From SB11 sp943370295 (GTDB taxonomy: Bacteria > Bacteroidota > Bacteroidia > UBA8524): a DNA stretch of 64,000 bases. The position numbers and the translations under genes are program-made. Shown here in pieces: positions 44,990 to 53,555 of this stretch. Every line of letters starts with the position of its first letter. Position 1 is the stretch's first letter. A model generated the notes under the pieces. It was not told the DNA's origin. It made no database searches and was given only the letters and a program-made list of their open reading frames with translations. The stretch is taken from positions 62,001 through 126,000 of the forward strand of contig CALRQL020000001.1 of NCBI GenBank assembly GCA_943370295.1, written 5' to 3'.

Positions 44990-46390
44990 ATGAGTTCACT
45001 AACCGATAAAATATACCCGTTTGTTCCTGTTTGGCTACAAAACATAGGCATATCTATGTACGGGTACAAATGGCAAAAACGCCGTTTCGGGGGGGTATTC
45101 GAAGATGAATATAAAGGTTTTAAAGACCGTGAGTTTTATACTACACAACAATGGGACGATTACCAAACCCAAGCCTTGCGGAATACTTTAGTACATGCCA
45201 TTGAAAATGTCCCATATTACAAGGAAACTTTTACAAAAGCCGGTTTTACTGTTGAGGACTTTAAAAAATTTGAATTAAGTAATCTGACCAAACTCCCCTA
45301 TCTTGAAAAGAATACCCTTCGCGCATTAGGGACTACTGATTTGGTAGCCTCCAAAACCGAACCTGGCGGAGCTTTTTTTGCAAGCAGTGGTAGCACAGGA
45401 ACTCCTACCCAAATTCTGCTCTCAGAAGCTATGCACCAACGCTGGAGCGCGGGATTTGAAGCTCGGATACGCAATTGGGCTGGGCTTAATCGTTTCAACA
45501 AACGGGGTATGATTGGGGGACGAAGGATAATTAAGGAAGGGTATAGCAAGCCACCCTATTACAGATATAATTTTATTGAAAAACAGGTGTATTTTTCGGC
45601 GTACCATATTTCGGCGCAAACGGCAGCCAACTATATGGATGCCATTAAAAAATACGGATTGGATTATATGACTGGCTATGCAGCAAGCAACTTTATTCTG
45701 GCCCGCTTTTTTGACGGGCAGGGGCTGCATTATCCGCTGAAAGCCGTAATTACTTCAAGTGAGAAGCTTACACAAGAAATGCGCGATGTATTTGAGCGTG
45801 TGTACGGTTGCAAAACCTACGATAGTTACAGCGGGGTAGAAGATTGTGGCCTTATTTCGGAGTGTGAACACGGGGGGCTGCACGTAAGCCCCGATATGGG
45901 CATTATAGAATTTTTGAACGAACAGGGAAAACCTGCACAGCCCGGCGAAATGGCCGAGATGGTATGTACAGGCACCCTTAATTTTGACCAGCCGCTGATA
46001 CGCTACCGCATTGGCGATATGGCAGTATTGAGCGGTAAAAAATGCACCTGTGGCAGGGAGATGCCTTTGGTAACTGAAATTGTGGGCCGTTTGGAAGACG
46101 TAGTAGTAGGAAAGGACGGTAGGGAAATGGTGCGTTTCCACGGCATATTCATCAACCTGCCCAATGTGCTGAAAGCGCAAGTGGTACAGGAGGATTACGA
46201 TGATTTTGTGATTAATATTGTGGGATTACACCCGCTTACTTACGAAGAAAAAAACGCCATAAAATCCCGTATGGAGAGTCAGTTGGGTGAAATAAAACTC
46301 AAACTGGTTGAAGTACCGGAAATTCCGGCGGGTCCCAACGGAAAATTCAAAGCAGTAATATCAAAAGTAAAAAGACAAACCGTTAATTAA
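44990..46390 (+). CDS. PaaK/CapK-like adenylate-forming enzyme
   Basis: 466 residues. The P-loop-like SSGSTGTPTQILLS (about 130-143), SYSGVEDCGLISECEHGGLH and LIRYRIGDMAVL are motifs of phenylacetate-CoA ligase-like adenylating enzymes; the Cys pair in KKCTCGREM resembles the zinc-binding CxCG loop. Relatives in capsule clusters (CapK) are thought to activate a carboxylic acid for attachment to the glycan. The substrate may be an acyl or amino-acid group. Neighbours are a GT4 and an alpha/alpha-toroid protein. Confidence 0.85.
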   Translation: MSSLTDKIYPFVPVWLQNIGISMYGYKWQKRRFGGVFEDEYKGFKDREFYTTQQWDDYQTQALRNTLVHAIENVPYYKETFTKAGFTVEDFKKFELSNLTKLPYLEKNTLRALGTTDLVASKTEPGGAFFASSGSTGTPTQILLSEAMHQRWSAGFEARIRNWAGLNRFNKRGMIGGRRIIKEGYSKPPYYRYNFIEKQVYFSAYHISAQTAANYMDAIKKYGLDYMTGYAASNFILARFFDGQGLHYPLKAVITSSEKLTQEMRDVFERVYGCKTYDSYSGVEDCGLISECEHGGLHVSPDMGIIEFLNEQGKPAQPGEMAEMVCTGTLNFDQPLIRYRIGDMAVLSGKKCTCGREMPLVTEIVGRLEDVVVGKDGREMVRFHGIFINLPNVLKAQVVQEDYDDFVINIVGLHPLTYEEKNAIKSRMESQLGEIKLKLVEVPEIPAGPNGKFKAVISKVKRQTVN

Positions 46391-47604
46391 TGAATACTTT
46401 TAAGCTAATTAAGAATCATACAGGGAAGCTTATTCCACTGTTTTTCAGTTTTTTTAATCCAAATAATGCCGCAGTATTATTCAGGAATTTTATTAGTGTA
46501 AATAGTGGTCCCAAGTGGAACGATTACATTAATAAAAATAAACTTACCTACAATAGCTTAATTCAAAAATCACTTACTTGGATTAAAAATTCTCAGGATA
46601 AGGTAGGCTCGGGCGGGGTAGGCTGCTATGAGTTTTATCGCTGGACTACAGGTTACCCAGAGGTAACTGGCTATATCATTCCTACAACTTGGGATACCTA
46701 CCATTACTATAAAGACGAAGATTTAAAGACTCGTGCCATACGTATGGCAGATTGGGAATTGAAGATACAACATGCCGACGGAGGATGGGAAGGACAATAT
46801 GAAGGTGATGGCAAACCTTCAGTGGTGTTCAATACCGGTCAGGTACTTAGGGGTATGATTCGTTCATATTTGGAAACAAAAGACGAAAAGTATCTGAATG
46901 CCGCCAAACGTTGTGCCGATTGGATGGTTAGCACACAAGATGAAGATGGTAGTTGGACATCTACAAATTTTAAGCAAATGAAACGGGTGTATGATACATA
47001 CGTTACAGCACCTTTATCAGCACTATACAATATTACCGGTGACGAGAAATATGCTGCTGCCTGCCGCAAAAACTGCGACTTTGTATTGACCAACCAACAT
47101 GAAAACGGTTGGTTTGAAAAGGCAGATAATACTTTACTTAATAATGATGCGCCGGTATTGCACACTATCTCTTATACGATAGACGGACTCATAGAAACAG
47201 GGCTTAATTTGAAAGAAGATAAATATGTGCAAGCGGGCAAAAAGGCTGCTGATTCATTGTTGCATAAAGCTGAAACAGGTGATATTATGTGGGCTCGTTT
47301 TGATAAGGATTGGAAAAAAAGAGCTGGATATTCTTGTCTAACAGGTGATGCGCAGTTGGGTATTATCTATATCCGTTTGTACGAACTAACTAATGATAAA
47401 CGCTACCTAAATGCTGCACTAAAACTAGCTGACTTTTTAGCTTACACCCAAAAGCTGAACGCGGTAGGTAAATACCGTAGCGGAGGTATAGCCGGTTCAT
47501 ATCCTATTTGGGGAATGTACTGCCCGCTTAAATACCCATCATGGGCAACAAAATATTATATTGACTTATTGATGTTAATTAAAAAACATACAAATCTTGA
47601 CTAA
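46390..47604 (+). CDS. Alpha/alpha-toroid protein of unknown function
   Basis: 404 residues. Tandem helical pairs carry repeated motifs such as WELKIQHADGGWEG, WMVSTQDEDGSWT and FVLTNQHENGWFE, spaced about 50-55 residues, a pattern of (alpha/alpha)6 toroids such as terpene cyclases, C5-epimerases and some glycosidases or lyases. The DGGW/DGSW wording is cyclase-like, but the context argues for glycan or lipid-linked-sugar processing. No signal peptide is visible. I cannot name the reaction. Confidence 0.6.
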   Translation: MNTFKLIKNHTGKLIPLFFSFFNPNNAAVLFRNFISVNSGPKWNDYINKNKLTYNSLIQKSLTWIKNSQDKVGSGGVGCYEFYRWTTGYPEVTGYIIPTTWDTYHYYKDEDLKTRAIRMADWELKIQHADGGWEGQYEGDGKPSVVFNTGQVLRGMIRSYLETKDEKYLNAAKRCADWMVSTQDEDGSWTSTNFKQMKRVYDTYVTAPLSALYNITGDEKYAAACRKNCDFVLTNQHENGWFEKADNTLLNNDAPVLHTISYTIDGLIETGLNLKEDKYVQAGKKAADSLLHKAETGDIMWARFDKDWKKRAGYSCLTGDAQLGIIYIRLYELTNDKRYLNAALKLADFLAYTQKLNAVGKYRSGGIAGSYPIWGMYCPLKYPSWATKYYIDLLMLIKKHTNLD

Positions 47605-48352
47605 CGAACAACTGAAGGAGCTTTCAGGCAAGATTGCCTACATTACAATTAATCCTCGAGGTAATTTTCTTAAATCGGCTCAAGTTGGGTTTAGGGATGT
47701 AGGATTGTACCCTGAACATCTTATTTACGTGAAACCCACCGATAGGCTGAAAAAAGAGTTTAAGAAATATAAACTCTCTTTTTTTAAGGAGTTTTTGTTA
47801 CCTCAGTTTAAACGTTTTTCAGGTAATAAAAAGTCATTTTCTCAAGAGGTAGTAAATATCCCCATCGCTAATACGCATACTGTTGCGACGCTGAACAGCG
47901 ATGAAACGGCAAAAATTATAAAAGAGTTAGGGATTAAATACCTGATTAATTGCGGGGCAGGGATTTTTCGTAAAAAAATAATTGATATTCCGGGCCTTAT
48001 TATCCTCAACGCCCATGCAGGCAAGTTGCCCGAATACAAAAACATGAACGTGGTAGAATGGGCCATTTGTAACGATGACAAAGTATACGGCACTATACAC
48101 CGTATAGATGCAGGGATAGACACGGGCCCCGTGTGGCTTGAAGAAGAAATTGACGCATACAGTCAAAAATCGTTGTTAGAAGCCCGTGAATTTTCTTTCG
48201 ACCATGTGATACGTATGGCAGGCAAAGCCGTGATGATGAACGAAGAAGGAAAAATAACCCCCCATCGCCACCCTGCCAATGAAGGGCGTAAATGGTACCG
48301 TATGCACTCGTATTTTCAAAACAAGGTTAACCAAACATTAAACAAAAAATAA
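47597..48352 (+). CDS. Formyltransferase family protein (third of three)
   Basis: 251 residues, TTG start overlapping the previous gene by 8 bp. The complete triad is present: Asn138 and His140 in LNAHAGKLPEYKNM, and Asp175 in AGIDTGPVW. The N-terminal 100 residues are longer and more basic than usual. The sequence differs clearly from the other two formyltransferases of this locus, so it is not a recent copy. A WecB-like epimerase follows at 4 bp and a PIG-L deacetylase lies 2.4 kb further. Confidence 0.82.
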   Translation: MTNEQLKELSGKIAYITINPRGNFLKSAQVGFRDVGLYPEHLIYVKPTDRLKKEFKKYKLSFFKEFLLPQFKRFSGNKKSFSQEVVNIPIANTHTVATLNSDETAKIIKELGIKYLINCGAGIFRKKIIDIPGLIILNAHAGKLPEYKNMNVVEWAICNDDKVYGTIHRIDAGIDTGPVWLEEEIDAYSQKSLLEAREFSFDHVIRMAGKAVMMNEEGKITPHRHPANEGRKWYRMHSYFQNKVNQTLNKK

Positions 48353-48355
48353 GGT

Positions 48356-49453
48356 TTGAAAATTATAACCATAGTAGGGGCTCGTCCGCAGTTTGTGAAA
48401 GCAGCGGCGCTTTCAAGGAAATTTAAAGAATACGGCGATTTATTTAAAGAAGTGATTGTGCATACAGGTCAACACTTCGATAAAAATATGTCGGATGTAT
48501 TTTTTGATGAGATGGAAATACCTCAGCCCAATTACAACCTAAATATTCACGGTCTTTCGCACGGGGCTATGACAGGGCAGATGCTGGAAGGCATTGAAAA
48601 AGTGATACTTGAAGAAAAACCTGACTATGTGATGGTGTACGGTGATACCAACAGTACGATAGCAGGGGCGTTGGCTGCCAAAAAACTTCATGTAAAAGTA
48701 ATTCACGTAGAGGCTGGATTGCGCAGCTTTAATATGCGGATGCCTGAAGAGGTGAACCGTATACTTACTGACCGTATAAGCGATATATTGTATTGTCCTA
48801 CGCAAACGGCAATAGATAACCTAACCAAAGAAGGTTATCAGAATATTGCTTGTGAGCCTGTTTTGACAGGGGATATTATGCAAGATGCTGCCTTGTTTTA
48901 CAAAGAAAAATCAGACAAGGTTTCAAATATCCTCTCTAAACTTGGGTTAGAAAAAAATAACTTTATTTTGGGTACCATTCATCGTGCTGAAAATACTGAT
49001 GACTTAACAAGGCTTACTGCCATTGTTGAAGCACTTAATGAGGTTAATAAAACCACCAGAGTGGTTGTGCCTTTGCACCCTCGCACCTCAAAAATATTGA
49101 ATGATAAGAACATTACAGCAGCGTTCACAATTATTGAACCTGTGGGGTACTTTGATATGTTGCAACTGATTGCACACAGCCGTTTAGTAATGACTGATAG
49201 TGGAGGATTGCAAAAAGAGGCGTATTTCTTTAATAAGTATTGTATTACACTCCGCGATGAAACCGAATGGGTAGAGCTAATAAATAATGGCTACAATACC
49301 CTTGCAGGGGCCGACAAAGCCAAAATAATTACTACCGCCCAAGAGTACATTAATAAACCTTTTGTGAAAAGAGAGGAATTGTATGGCGGAGGGATTGCGG
49401 CACACAACATGTGTGAACATTTAAAAAACTACCATCAAAAATACAATAGCTAA
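48356..49453 (+). CDS. wecB: UDP-N-acetylglucosamine 2-epimerase (non-hydrolysing), WecB-like
   Basis: 365 residues, TTG start. Family motifs: VGARPQFVKAAALSR (4-18), VYGDTNSTIAGALAAKKL near 95, HVEAGLRSFNMRMPEEVNR near 120, and MTDSGGLQKEAYF near 275. It interconverts UDP-GlcNAc and UDP-ManNAc or epimerises 6-deoxy relatives such as UDP-2-acetamido-2,6-dideoxy-hexoses. With the next GT4 it resembles a WbjD/WbuB-type pair, which would fit FucNAc or ManNAcA. Substrate unresolved. Confidence 0.9.
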   Translation: MKIITIVGARPQFVKAAALSRKFKEYGDLFKEVIVHTGQHFDKNMSDVFFDEMEIPQPNYNLNIHGLSHGAMTGQMLEGIEKVILEEKPDYVMVYGDTNSTIAGALAAKKLHVKVIHVEAGLRSFNMRMPEEVNRILTDRISDILYCPTQTAIDNLTKEGYQNIACEPVLTGDIMQDAALFYKEKSDKVSNILSKLGLEKNNFILGTIHRAENTDDLTRLTAIVEALNEVNKTTRVVVPLHPRTSKILNDKNITAAFTIIEPVGYFDMLQLIAHSRLVMTDSGGLQKEAYFFNKYCITLRDETEWVELINNGYNTLAGADKAKIITTAQEYINKPFVKREELYGGGIAAHNMCEHLKNYHQKYNS

Positions 49454-50668
49454 GTGGCTGATAAAAAAACAGTTTGGGTAATTAATCAATTTGCCGGTAC
49501 ACCCACATCAGGCTGGGGGGAACGCCATTTTTACTTTAGTGAATACTGGATTAAAGCAGGGTATGATGTAAAAATTATATCAGGGTCGTTTAATCACGTA
49601 TTTAATAACTTACCTCATGCACCCAACAAATACAATTACGAAAATGTAGAGGGCCGCACTTTTTGCTGGGTAAAAGTGCCTGTTTACAAAGGCCAAAGTG
49701 TAAAGCGTTTTTGGAGTATGATGGTGTTTGCATGGCGTTGCTTGTTTTTGAGCCAAAAAGAATTGGGCACGCCGGATTACATTATAGTATCATCAATGCC
49801 CATTTTTCCGATAGTTACAGGGCACTTTTTACGTAGGAAGTTCAAAGCTAAAAAACTGATTTTTGAGATAAGAGACCTTTGGCCTTTAACGCCTATGTAC
49901 TTGGCAGGCTATAAAAAAAGCCACCCTTTCATTATGTTTTTGGCTTGGATAGAGAAATTCGGGTATAAAAAATCCGATTATATCGTTTCGCTATTGCCCA
50001 ATGCAGATAAGTACATCGATGCTATTTCAGGCAAACCTGAAAAGTTCAAATACATTCCCAATGGACTTAGTGAAGACCAGTTGGTTGACGAACCTTTACC
50101 CACAGAGGTTGAAGCTAAATTACCCAAAGGTAAGTTTGTGATAGGCTATACAGGTACAATAGGTTTGGCAAATGCGTTGGAGTTTTTTGTTGATGCAGCG
50201 GGGTTGTTAAAAGATACTACCAACATCCATTTTGTGGTTGTGGGCGATGGCTATTTAAAAGACCAGTTAGTTGAAACCAGCAAAGACTTTGGTAACATTA
50301 CCTTTATTGGTAAAATAAAGAAAAACCAAGTGCAAAGTATGCTGAAACACTTTGATGTGTGCTTTGTAGGCCGTAATAACACACCATTATTTGAGCACGG
50401 TGTATCGGCTAATAAATTCTTTGATTACATGTTGGCCGAAAAACCGATTTTGGATAGCAACAACCTTATCAAAGACCCTGTCGAAATGTCGGGGTGCGGT
50501 ATTATTGTAACTCCTGATTCTGCTGAAACAATCAAACAAGGGGTGTTACAGCTGTATGCTATGAGCCCCGAAGAACGTAATGAAATGGGCAAAAAAGGGC
50601 GTGAGTACGTTAAAAAATTCCACAGCATACAAAACCTGTCGGAGTTGTACATGAAATTGTTTCATTAA
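49454..50668 (+). CDS. Glycosyltransferase family 4 (WbuB-like)
   Basis: 404 residues, GTG start. The N-terminus WVINQFAGTPTSGWGERHFY and LIFEIRDLWPLTPMYLAG are typical of WbuB-type transferases; the donor lobe has FVIGYTGTIGLANALEFFVDAA and GVSANKFFDYMLAEKPIL. In other loci WbuB-like enzymes transfer N-acetyl-fucosamine. It follows the 2-epimerase directly, in line with a joint role, and is succeeded by a palindromic repeat. Confidence 0.87.
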   Translation: MADKKTVWVINQFAGTPTSGWGERHFYFSEYWIKAGYDVKIISGSFNHVFNNLPHAPNKYNYENVEGRTFCWVKVPVYKGQSVKRFWSMMVFAWRCLFLSQKELGTPDYIIVSSMPIFPIVTGHFLRRKFKAKKLIFEIRDLWPLTPMYLAGYKKSHPFIMFLAWIEKFGYKKSDYIVSLLPNADKYIDAISGKPEKFKYIPNGLSEDQLVDEPLPTEVEAKLPKGKFVIGYTGTIGLANALEFFVDAAGLLKDTTNIHFVVVGDGYLKDQLVETSKDFGNITFIGKIKKNQVQSMLKHFDVCFVGRNNTPLFEHGVSANKFFDYMLAEKPILDSNNLIKDPVEMSGCGIIVTPDSAETIKQGVLQLYAMSPEERNEMGKKGREYVKKFHSIQNLSELYMKLFH

Positions 50669-50686
50669 CTTCGAGTTTAATAATCC

Positions 50687-50767
50687 GTCATGCTGAACTT
50701 GTTTCAGCATCTCATTGCCAATATTTAAGTTTTAACTAGTGAGATCCCGAAACAAGTTCGGGATGAC
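50687..50767. repeat. Double-hairpin palindromic repeat (81 bp)
   Basis: Two 28 bp arms (50687-50714 and 50740-50767) are inverted copies of one another with a few differences, and each arm is itself a hairpin: GCTGAACTTGTTTCAGC on the left, CCCGAAACAAGTTCGGG on the right. Where the arms differ, both sides of each hairpin changed together. It lies between the GT4 and the PIG-L gene. The type is widely dispersed in bacterial genomes; only this copy is in the window. Confidence 0.9.
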
Positions 50768-50781
50768 TAAAGCAAAGAGCC

Positions 50782-51420
50782 TTGATAAGCAACTTAAAAA
50801 ATATACTCATTCTTGCCCCCCACACCGATGACGGTGAATTGGGAGCAGGTGGCACTATTGCCAAGTTGATAGAAAACGGTGCCAATGTATGGTATGCCGC
50901 CTTTTCTACTGCCGAAGAATCCGTTCCCCAAGGGTATCCTAAGGATATTTTGAAGCAAGAGGTGAAAGCAGCTACTCAAAAACTGGGGATTCCTTCTGAA
51001 AACTTACTGATATTTAATTATCAGGTGCGTAAACTTAATTATGTGCGTCAGGAGATTTTAGAAGAGCTGATAAAAATAGGTAAAGCACAAAAGTTTGATG
51101 CGGTGTTTATGCCTACACTTGGTGATATTCATCAAGACCACAGCACGATTGCCAACGAAGGGCGGAGAGCGTTTAAAACCACTACTTTACTGGGTTATGA
51201 ACTTATATGGAATAATCTGAGTTTCAATACGCAGTGCTTTGTAAAACTTGAGCAACGCCATGTTGACAGTAAAGTAGCTGCTTTGGGAGAGTACAAATCA
51301 CAAAGTCACAGGGATTATATGAAAGCCGATTTCATTACCTCTTTGGCAAGAGCGCGGGGTGTACAAATTGGTGCGCAATATGCTGAAGCTTTTGAGGTGC
51401 TTCGCTGGGTGATGGATTAA
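50782..51420 (+). CDS. PIG-L family deacetylase (second of two)
   Basis: 212 residues, TTG start. The zinc motif reads APHTDDGELGAGG (12-24) in place of the usual AHPDDE, and GDIHQDHSTIANEG supplies the second His. LmbE-like N-deacetylase of a sugar intermediate. It starts 15 bp after the palindromic repeat. With the formyltransferase at 47597 it may form the third acetyl/formyl exchange pair, though here two genes lie between them. Confidence 0.84.
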   Translation: MISNLKNILILAPHTDDGELGAGGTIAKLIENGANVWYAAFSTAEESVPQGYPKDILKQEVKAATQKLGIPSENLLIFNYQVRKLNYVRQEILEELIKIGKAQKFDAVFMPTLGDIHQDHSTIANEGRRAFKTTTLLGYELIWNNLSFNTQCFVKLEQRHVDSKVAALGEYKSQSHRDYMKADFITSLARARGVQIGAQYAEAFEVLRWVMD

Positions 51421-51492
51421 TTTGGCTTTTAGCCATTAGCCTTTGGCAATTTTACTAAAAGCTAAATGTCAACAGCTAATAGCAAAAAATAA
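51421..51492. repeat. Short AGC/TTTAGC-rich intergenic repeat
   Basis: The 72 bp gap has several variants of TTTAGC, ATTAGCC, AAGCTAA and AGCTAATAGC on both strands. It looks like a degenerate dispersed repeat but forms no single strong hairpin. Confidence 0.4.
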
Positions 51493-52398
51493 ATGCAAAA
51501 CATACTACTTACCGGTGCACAAGGTTTTTTGGGTAAATACATCCAAAAAAGCCTTACCAGTGCAGGCTATAATGTAGATACATTGGGTCGCGGTACGGGC
51601 AATACGGTAATATGTGACTTGAGCAAATCCCAGCCTACCCTTACTCAACCCTACTACGCGGTGGTTCATGCAGCAGGTAAAGCACACATGGTTCCCAAAA
51701 CCGAAGAGGAGAAAAAAGACTTCTTTGAGGTGAATTTAGAAGGTACTCGTCGTTTGTTGCAAGCACTGGAACAACAAAGTCAACTACCCCAAACGTTTGT
51801 GTTTATCAGCACCGTTGGGGTGTATGGGCTGAGTATCGGCGAAAATATTGGCGAAACTCATTCTCTTGCGGCTATTGACCCTTACGGACAAAGTAAAATA
51901 CAAGCAGAGGTTTTGGTACGCGAGTGGTGCACAAAAAATCGCGTAAACTACTTTAGTCTTCGGTTACCTTTAATATCAGGGGCAAATGCTCCCGGTAATT
52001 TAGGAAGTATGTGCAAGGCCATACAAAAAGGATATTACTTTAGGATAGGGAAGGGCAGTGCTCGCAAATCTATTGTGCTTGCCAGCGACGTGGCAGATTT
52101 TATCCCTTCTTTATTCAGCAAAACGCAATCGGGCGAGTATAACCTGAACGATGGAATACATCCCACTTTTGCTCAAATAGAAGATAAGATGGCACAATCC
52201 TTAGGTAAAAAGATAAGTATTGTTATCCCTACCCTCATTGCACGCACAATTTCAGTAGTGGGTAGTTTTATTCCTAAATTCCCGCTTAATAGCCGCCAAT
52301 ATTCAAAAATCACCTCACCGCTCACATTTTCAGACCAAAAAGCAAGAACCGTTTTGGGATGGAATCCTAATTCATTTCTTGAAGTTCCTATTACATGA
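51493..52398 (+). CDS. NAD-dependent 4-keto-sugar reductase or epimerase (WbpV-like)
   Basis: 301 residues, extended SDR. NAD motif TGAQGFLG (7-14), VVHAAGKAHMVPK, then a Ser-Thr-containing STVGVYG and the YxxxK motif in DPYGQSKIQAE. The text around AAGKAHM is typical of WbpV-like reductases that make UDP-QuiNAc or UDP-FucNAc from the 4-keto sugar. A WecA/WbpL-like initiating transferase lies 2.2 kb further, as in WbpV-WbpL pairs. It overlaps the acyltransferase gene by 4 bp. The matching WbpM-type dehydratase is not in the window. Confidence 0.8.
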   Translation: MQNILLTGAQGFLGKYIQKSLTSAGYNVDTLGRGTGNTVICDLSKSQPTLTQPYYAVVHAAGKAHMVPKTEEEKKDFFEVNLEGTRRLLQALEQQSQLPQTFVFISTVGVYGLSIGENIGETHSLAAIDPYGQSKIQAEVLVREWCTKNRVNYFSLRLPLISGANAPGNLGSMCKAIQKGYYFRIGKGSARKSIVLASDVADFIPSLFSKTQSGEYNLNDGIHPTFAQIEDKMAQSLGKKISIVIPTLIARTISVVGSFIPKFPLNSRQYSKITSPLTFSDQKARTVLGWNPNSFLEVPIT

Positions 52399-53555
52399 TT
52401 AGCCTTAAATCTTTCCGCAGGATAACTTCTAACAGCAGCTTTATTCCTGAAATAGACGGACTTCGTTTTGTAGCCATTATTACTGTTATTTTTTTGCATA
52501 CCAACACCAATTTTAAGCGTGTGTATGCAGATAGCATTCCTGATTGGTATTTGAACTCATGGATTGATACTATTTTTAAAACCAGCGGAATAGGGGTTGA
52601 TATATTCTTTACCATCAGCGGATTTATATTGGGTTTGCCATTTGCACGCCATTATTTGCTGGGCGAACGTAAGGTGAATATTAAAAACTACTTTATTCGT
52701 CGTCTCACAAGGCTTGAGCCGCCTTACTTACTTTCGCTAATGGTACTGTTTGTAGTATATGTGTTATTTTTTGGCGAAAACTGGTTTAGCCTGTTTGATA
52801 ATCTTGTTGCATCAATATTCTACATACATTTCTTTATTTACGGTGAATGGAATCCTGTGAACCCCGTTACATGGAGCTTGGAAACCGAGGTGCAGTTTTA
52901 TATTCTTGCACCCCTTATTTCATCTCTTTTATTTGTCAAAAATACAAACCTTCGTCGTTGGCTTATTCCTGTCACAATAGTGTTGCTTGATTTTACTGTG
53001 CCCTATATGAAGGATGGTTTAATGCACTACCACTTGCAAAAATCTATAATAGTATATCTTCATAGTTTTTTGGTGGGTTTTGCTTTTGTTGATTTATACT
53101 TATCTGGGCTTGAGAAAATAAAAAAAGCATACCTGTGGGATGTGTTAGGCGTTTTGGCTATGGTAGTTATCTACAACTTTCACCCTGATACAGTTCAATA
53201 CGAACGTTTATATTTTGATGCTGCCGTTTTCACTTTATTTATAAGCGTTTTTAGAGGCCGGGTATTTAATTATATATTCACCCGTGAATTTATTGTTGTG
53301 GTAGGCGGTATGTGCTATACCATATATTTGTTGCACTACCCGGTGCTATTTGTAATAATGAAGTACTTTAGTAAGCTTCATATCGCCGGTTTTGTGCCTA
53401 ATATTATTGCCAATTTTATTGTTGCCATCGTGGGCCTGCTGGCTGTTTCTGCAATATTTTTTAAACTAGTTGAACAGCCTTGCATGGATAAAAACTGGCC
53501 ACAAAAACTAAGAGATTATTTTAAACAAAAAACTATAGCCAATGACAAAAGCTAA
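52395..53555 (+). CDS. Membrane acyltransferase family 3 (OafA-like)
   Basis: 386 residues with about 10 transmembrane helices. The start IPEIDGLRFVAIITVIFLHTN contains the conserved Arg-Phe and His of family 3 acyltransferases; GVDIFFTISGFILGL and WNPVNPVTWSLETEVQFY follow at the expected places. It would O-acetylate the glycan or the lipid-linked unit at the inner membrane. It overlaps the next gene by 14 bp. Confidence 0.9.
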   Translation: MISLKSFRRITSNSSFIPEIDGLRFVAIITVIFLHTNTNFKRVYADSIPDWYLNSWIDTIFKTSGIGVDIFFTISGFILGLPFARHYLLGERKVNIKNYFIRRLTRLEPPYLLSLMVLFVVYVLFFGENWFSLFDNLVASIFYIHFFIYGEWNPVNPVTWSLETEVQFYILAPLISSLLFVKNTNLRRWLIPVTIVLLDFTVPYMKDGLMHYHLQKSIIVYLHSFLVGFAFVDLYLSGLEKIKKAYLWDVLGVLAMVVIYNFHPDTVQYERLYFDAAVFTLFISVFRGRVFNYIFTREFIVVVGGMCYTIYLLHYPVLFVIMKYFSKLHIAGFVPNIIANFIVAIVGLLAVSAIFFKLVEQPCMDKNWPQKLRDYFKQKTIANDKS

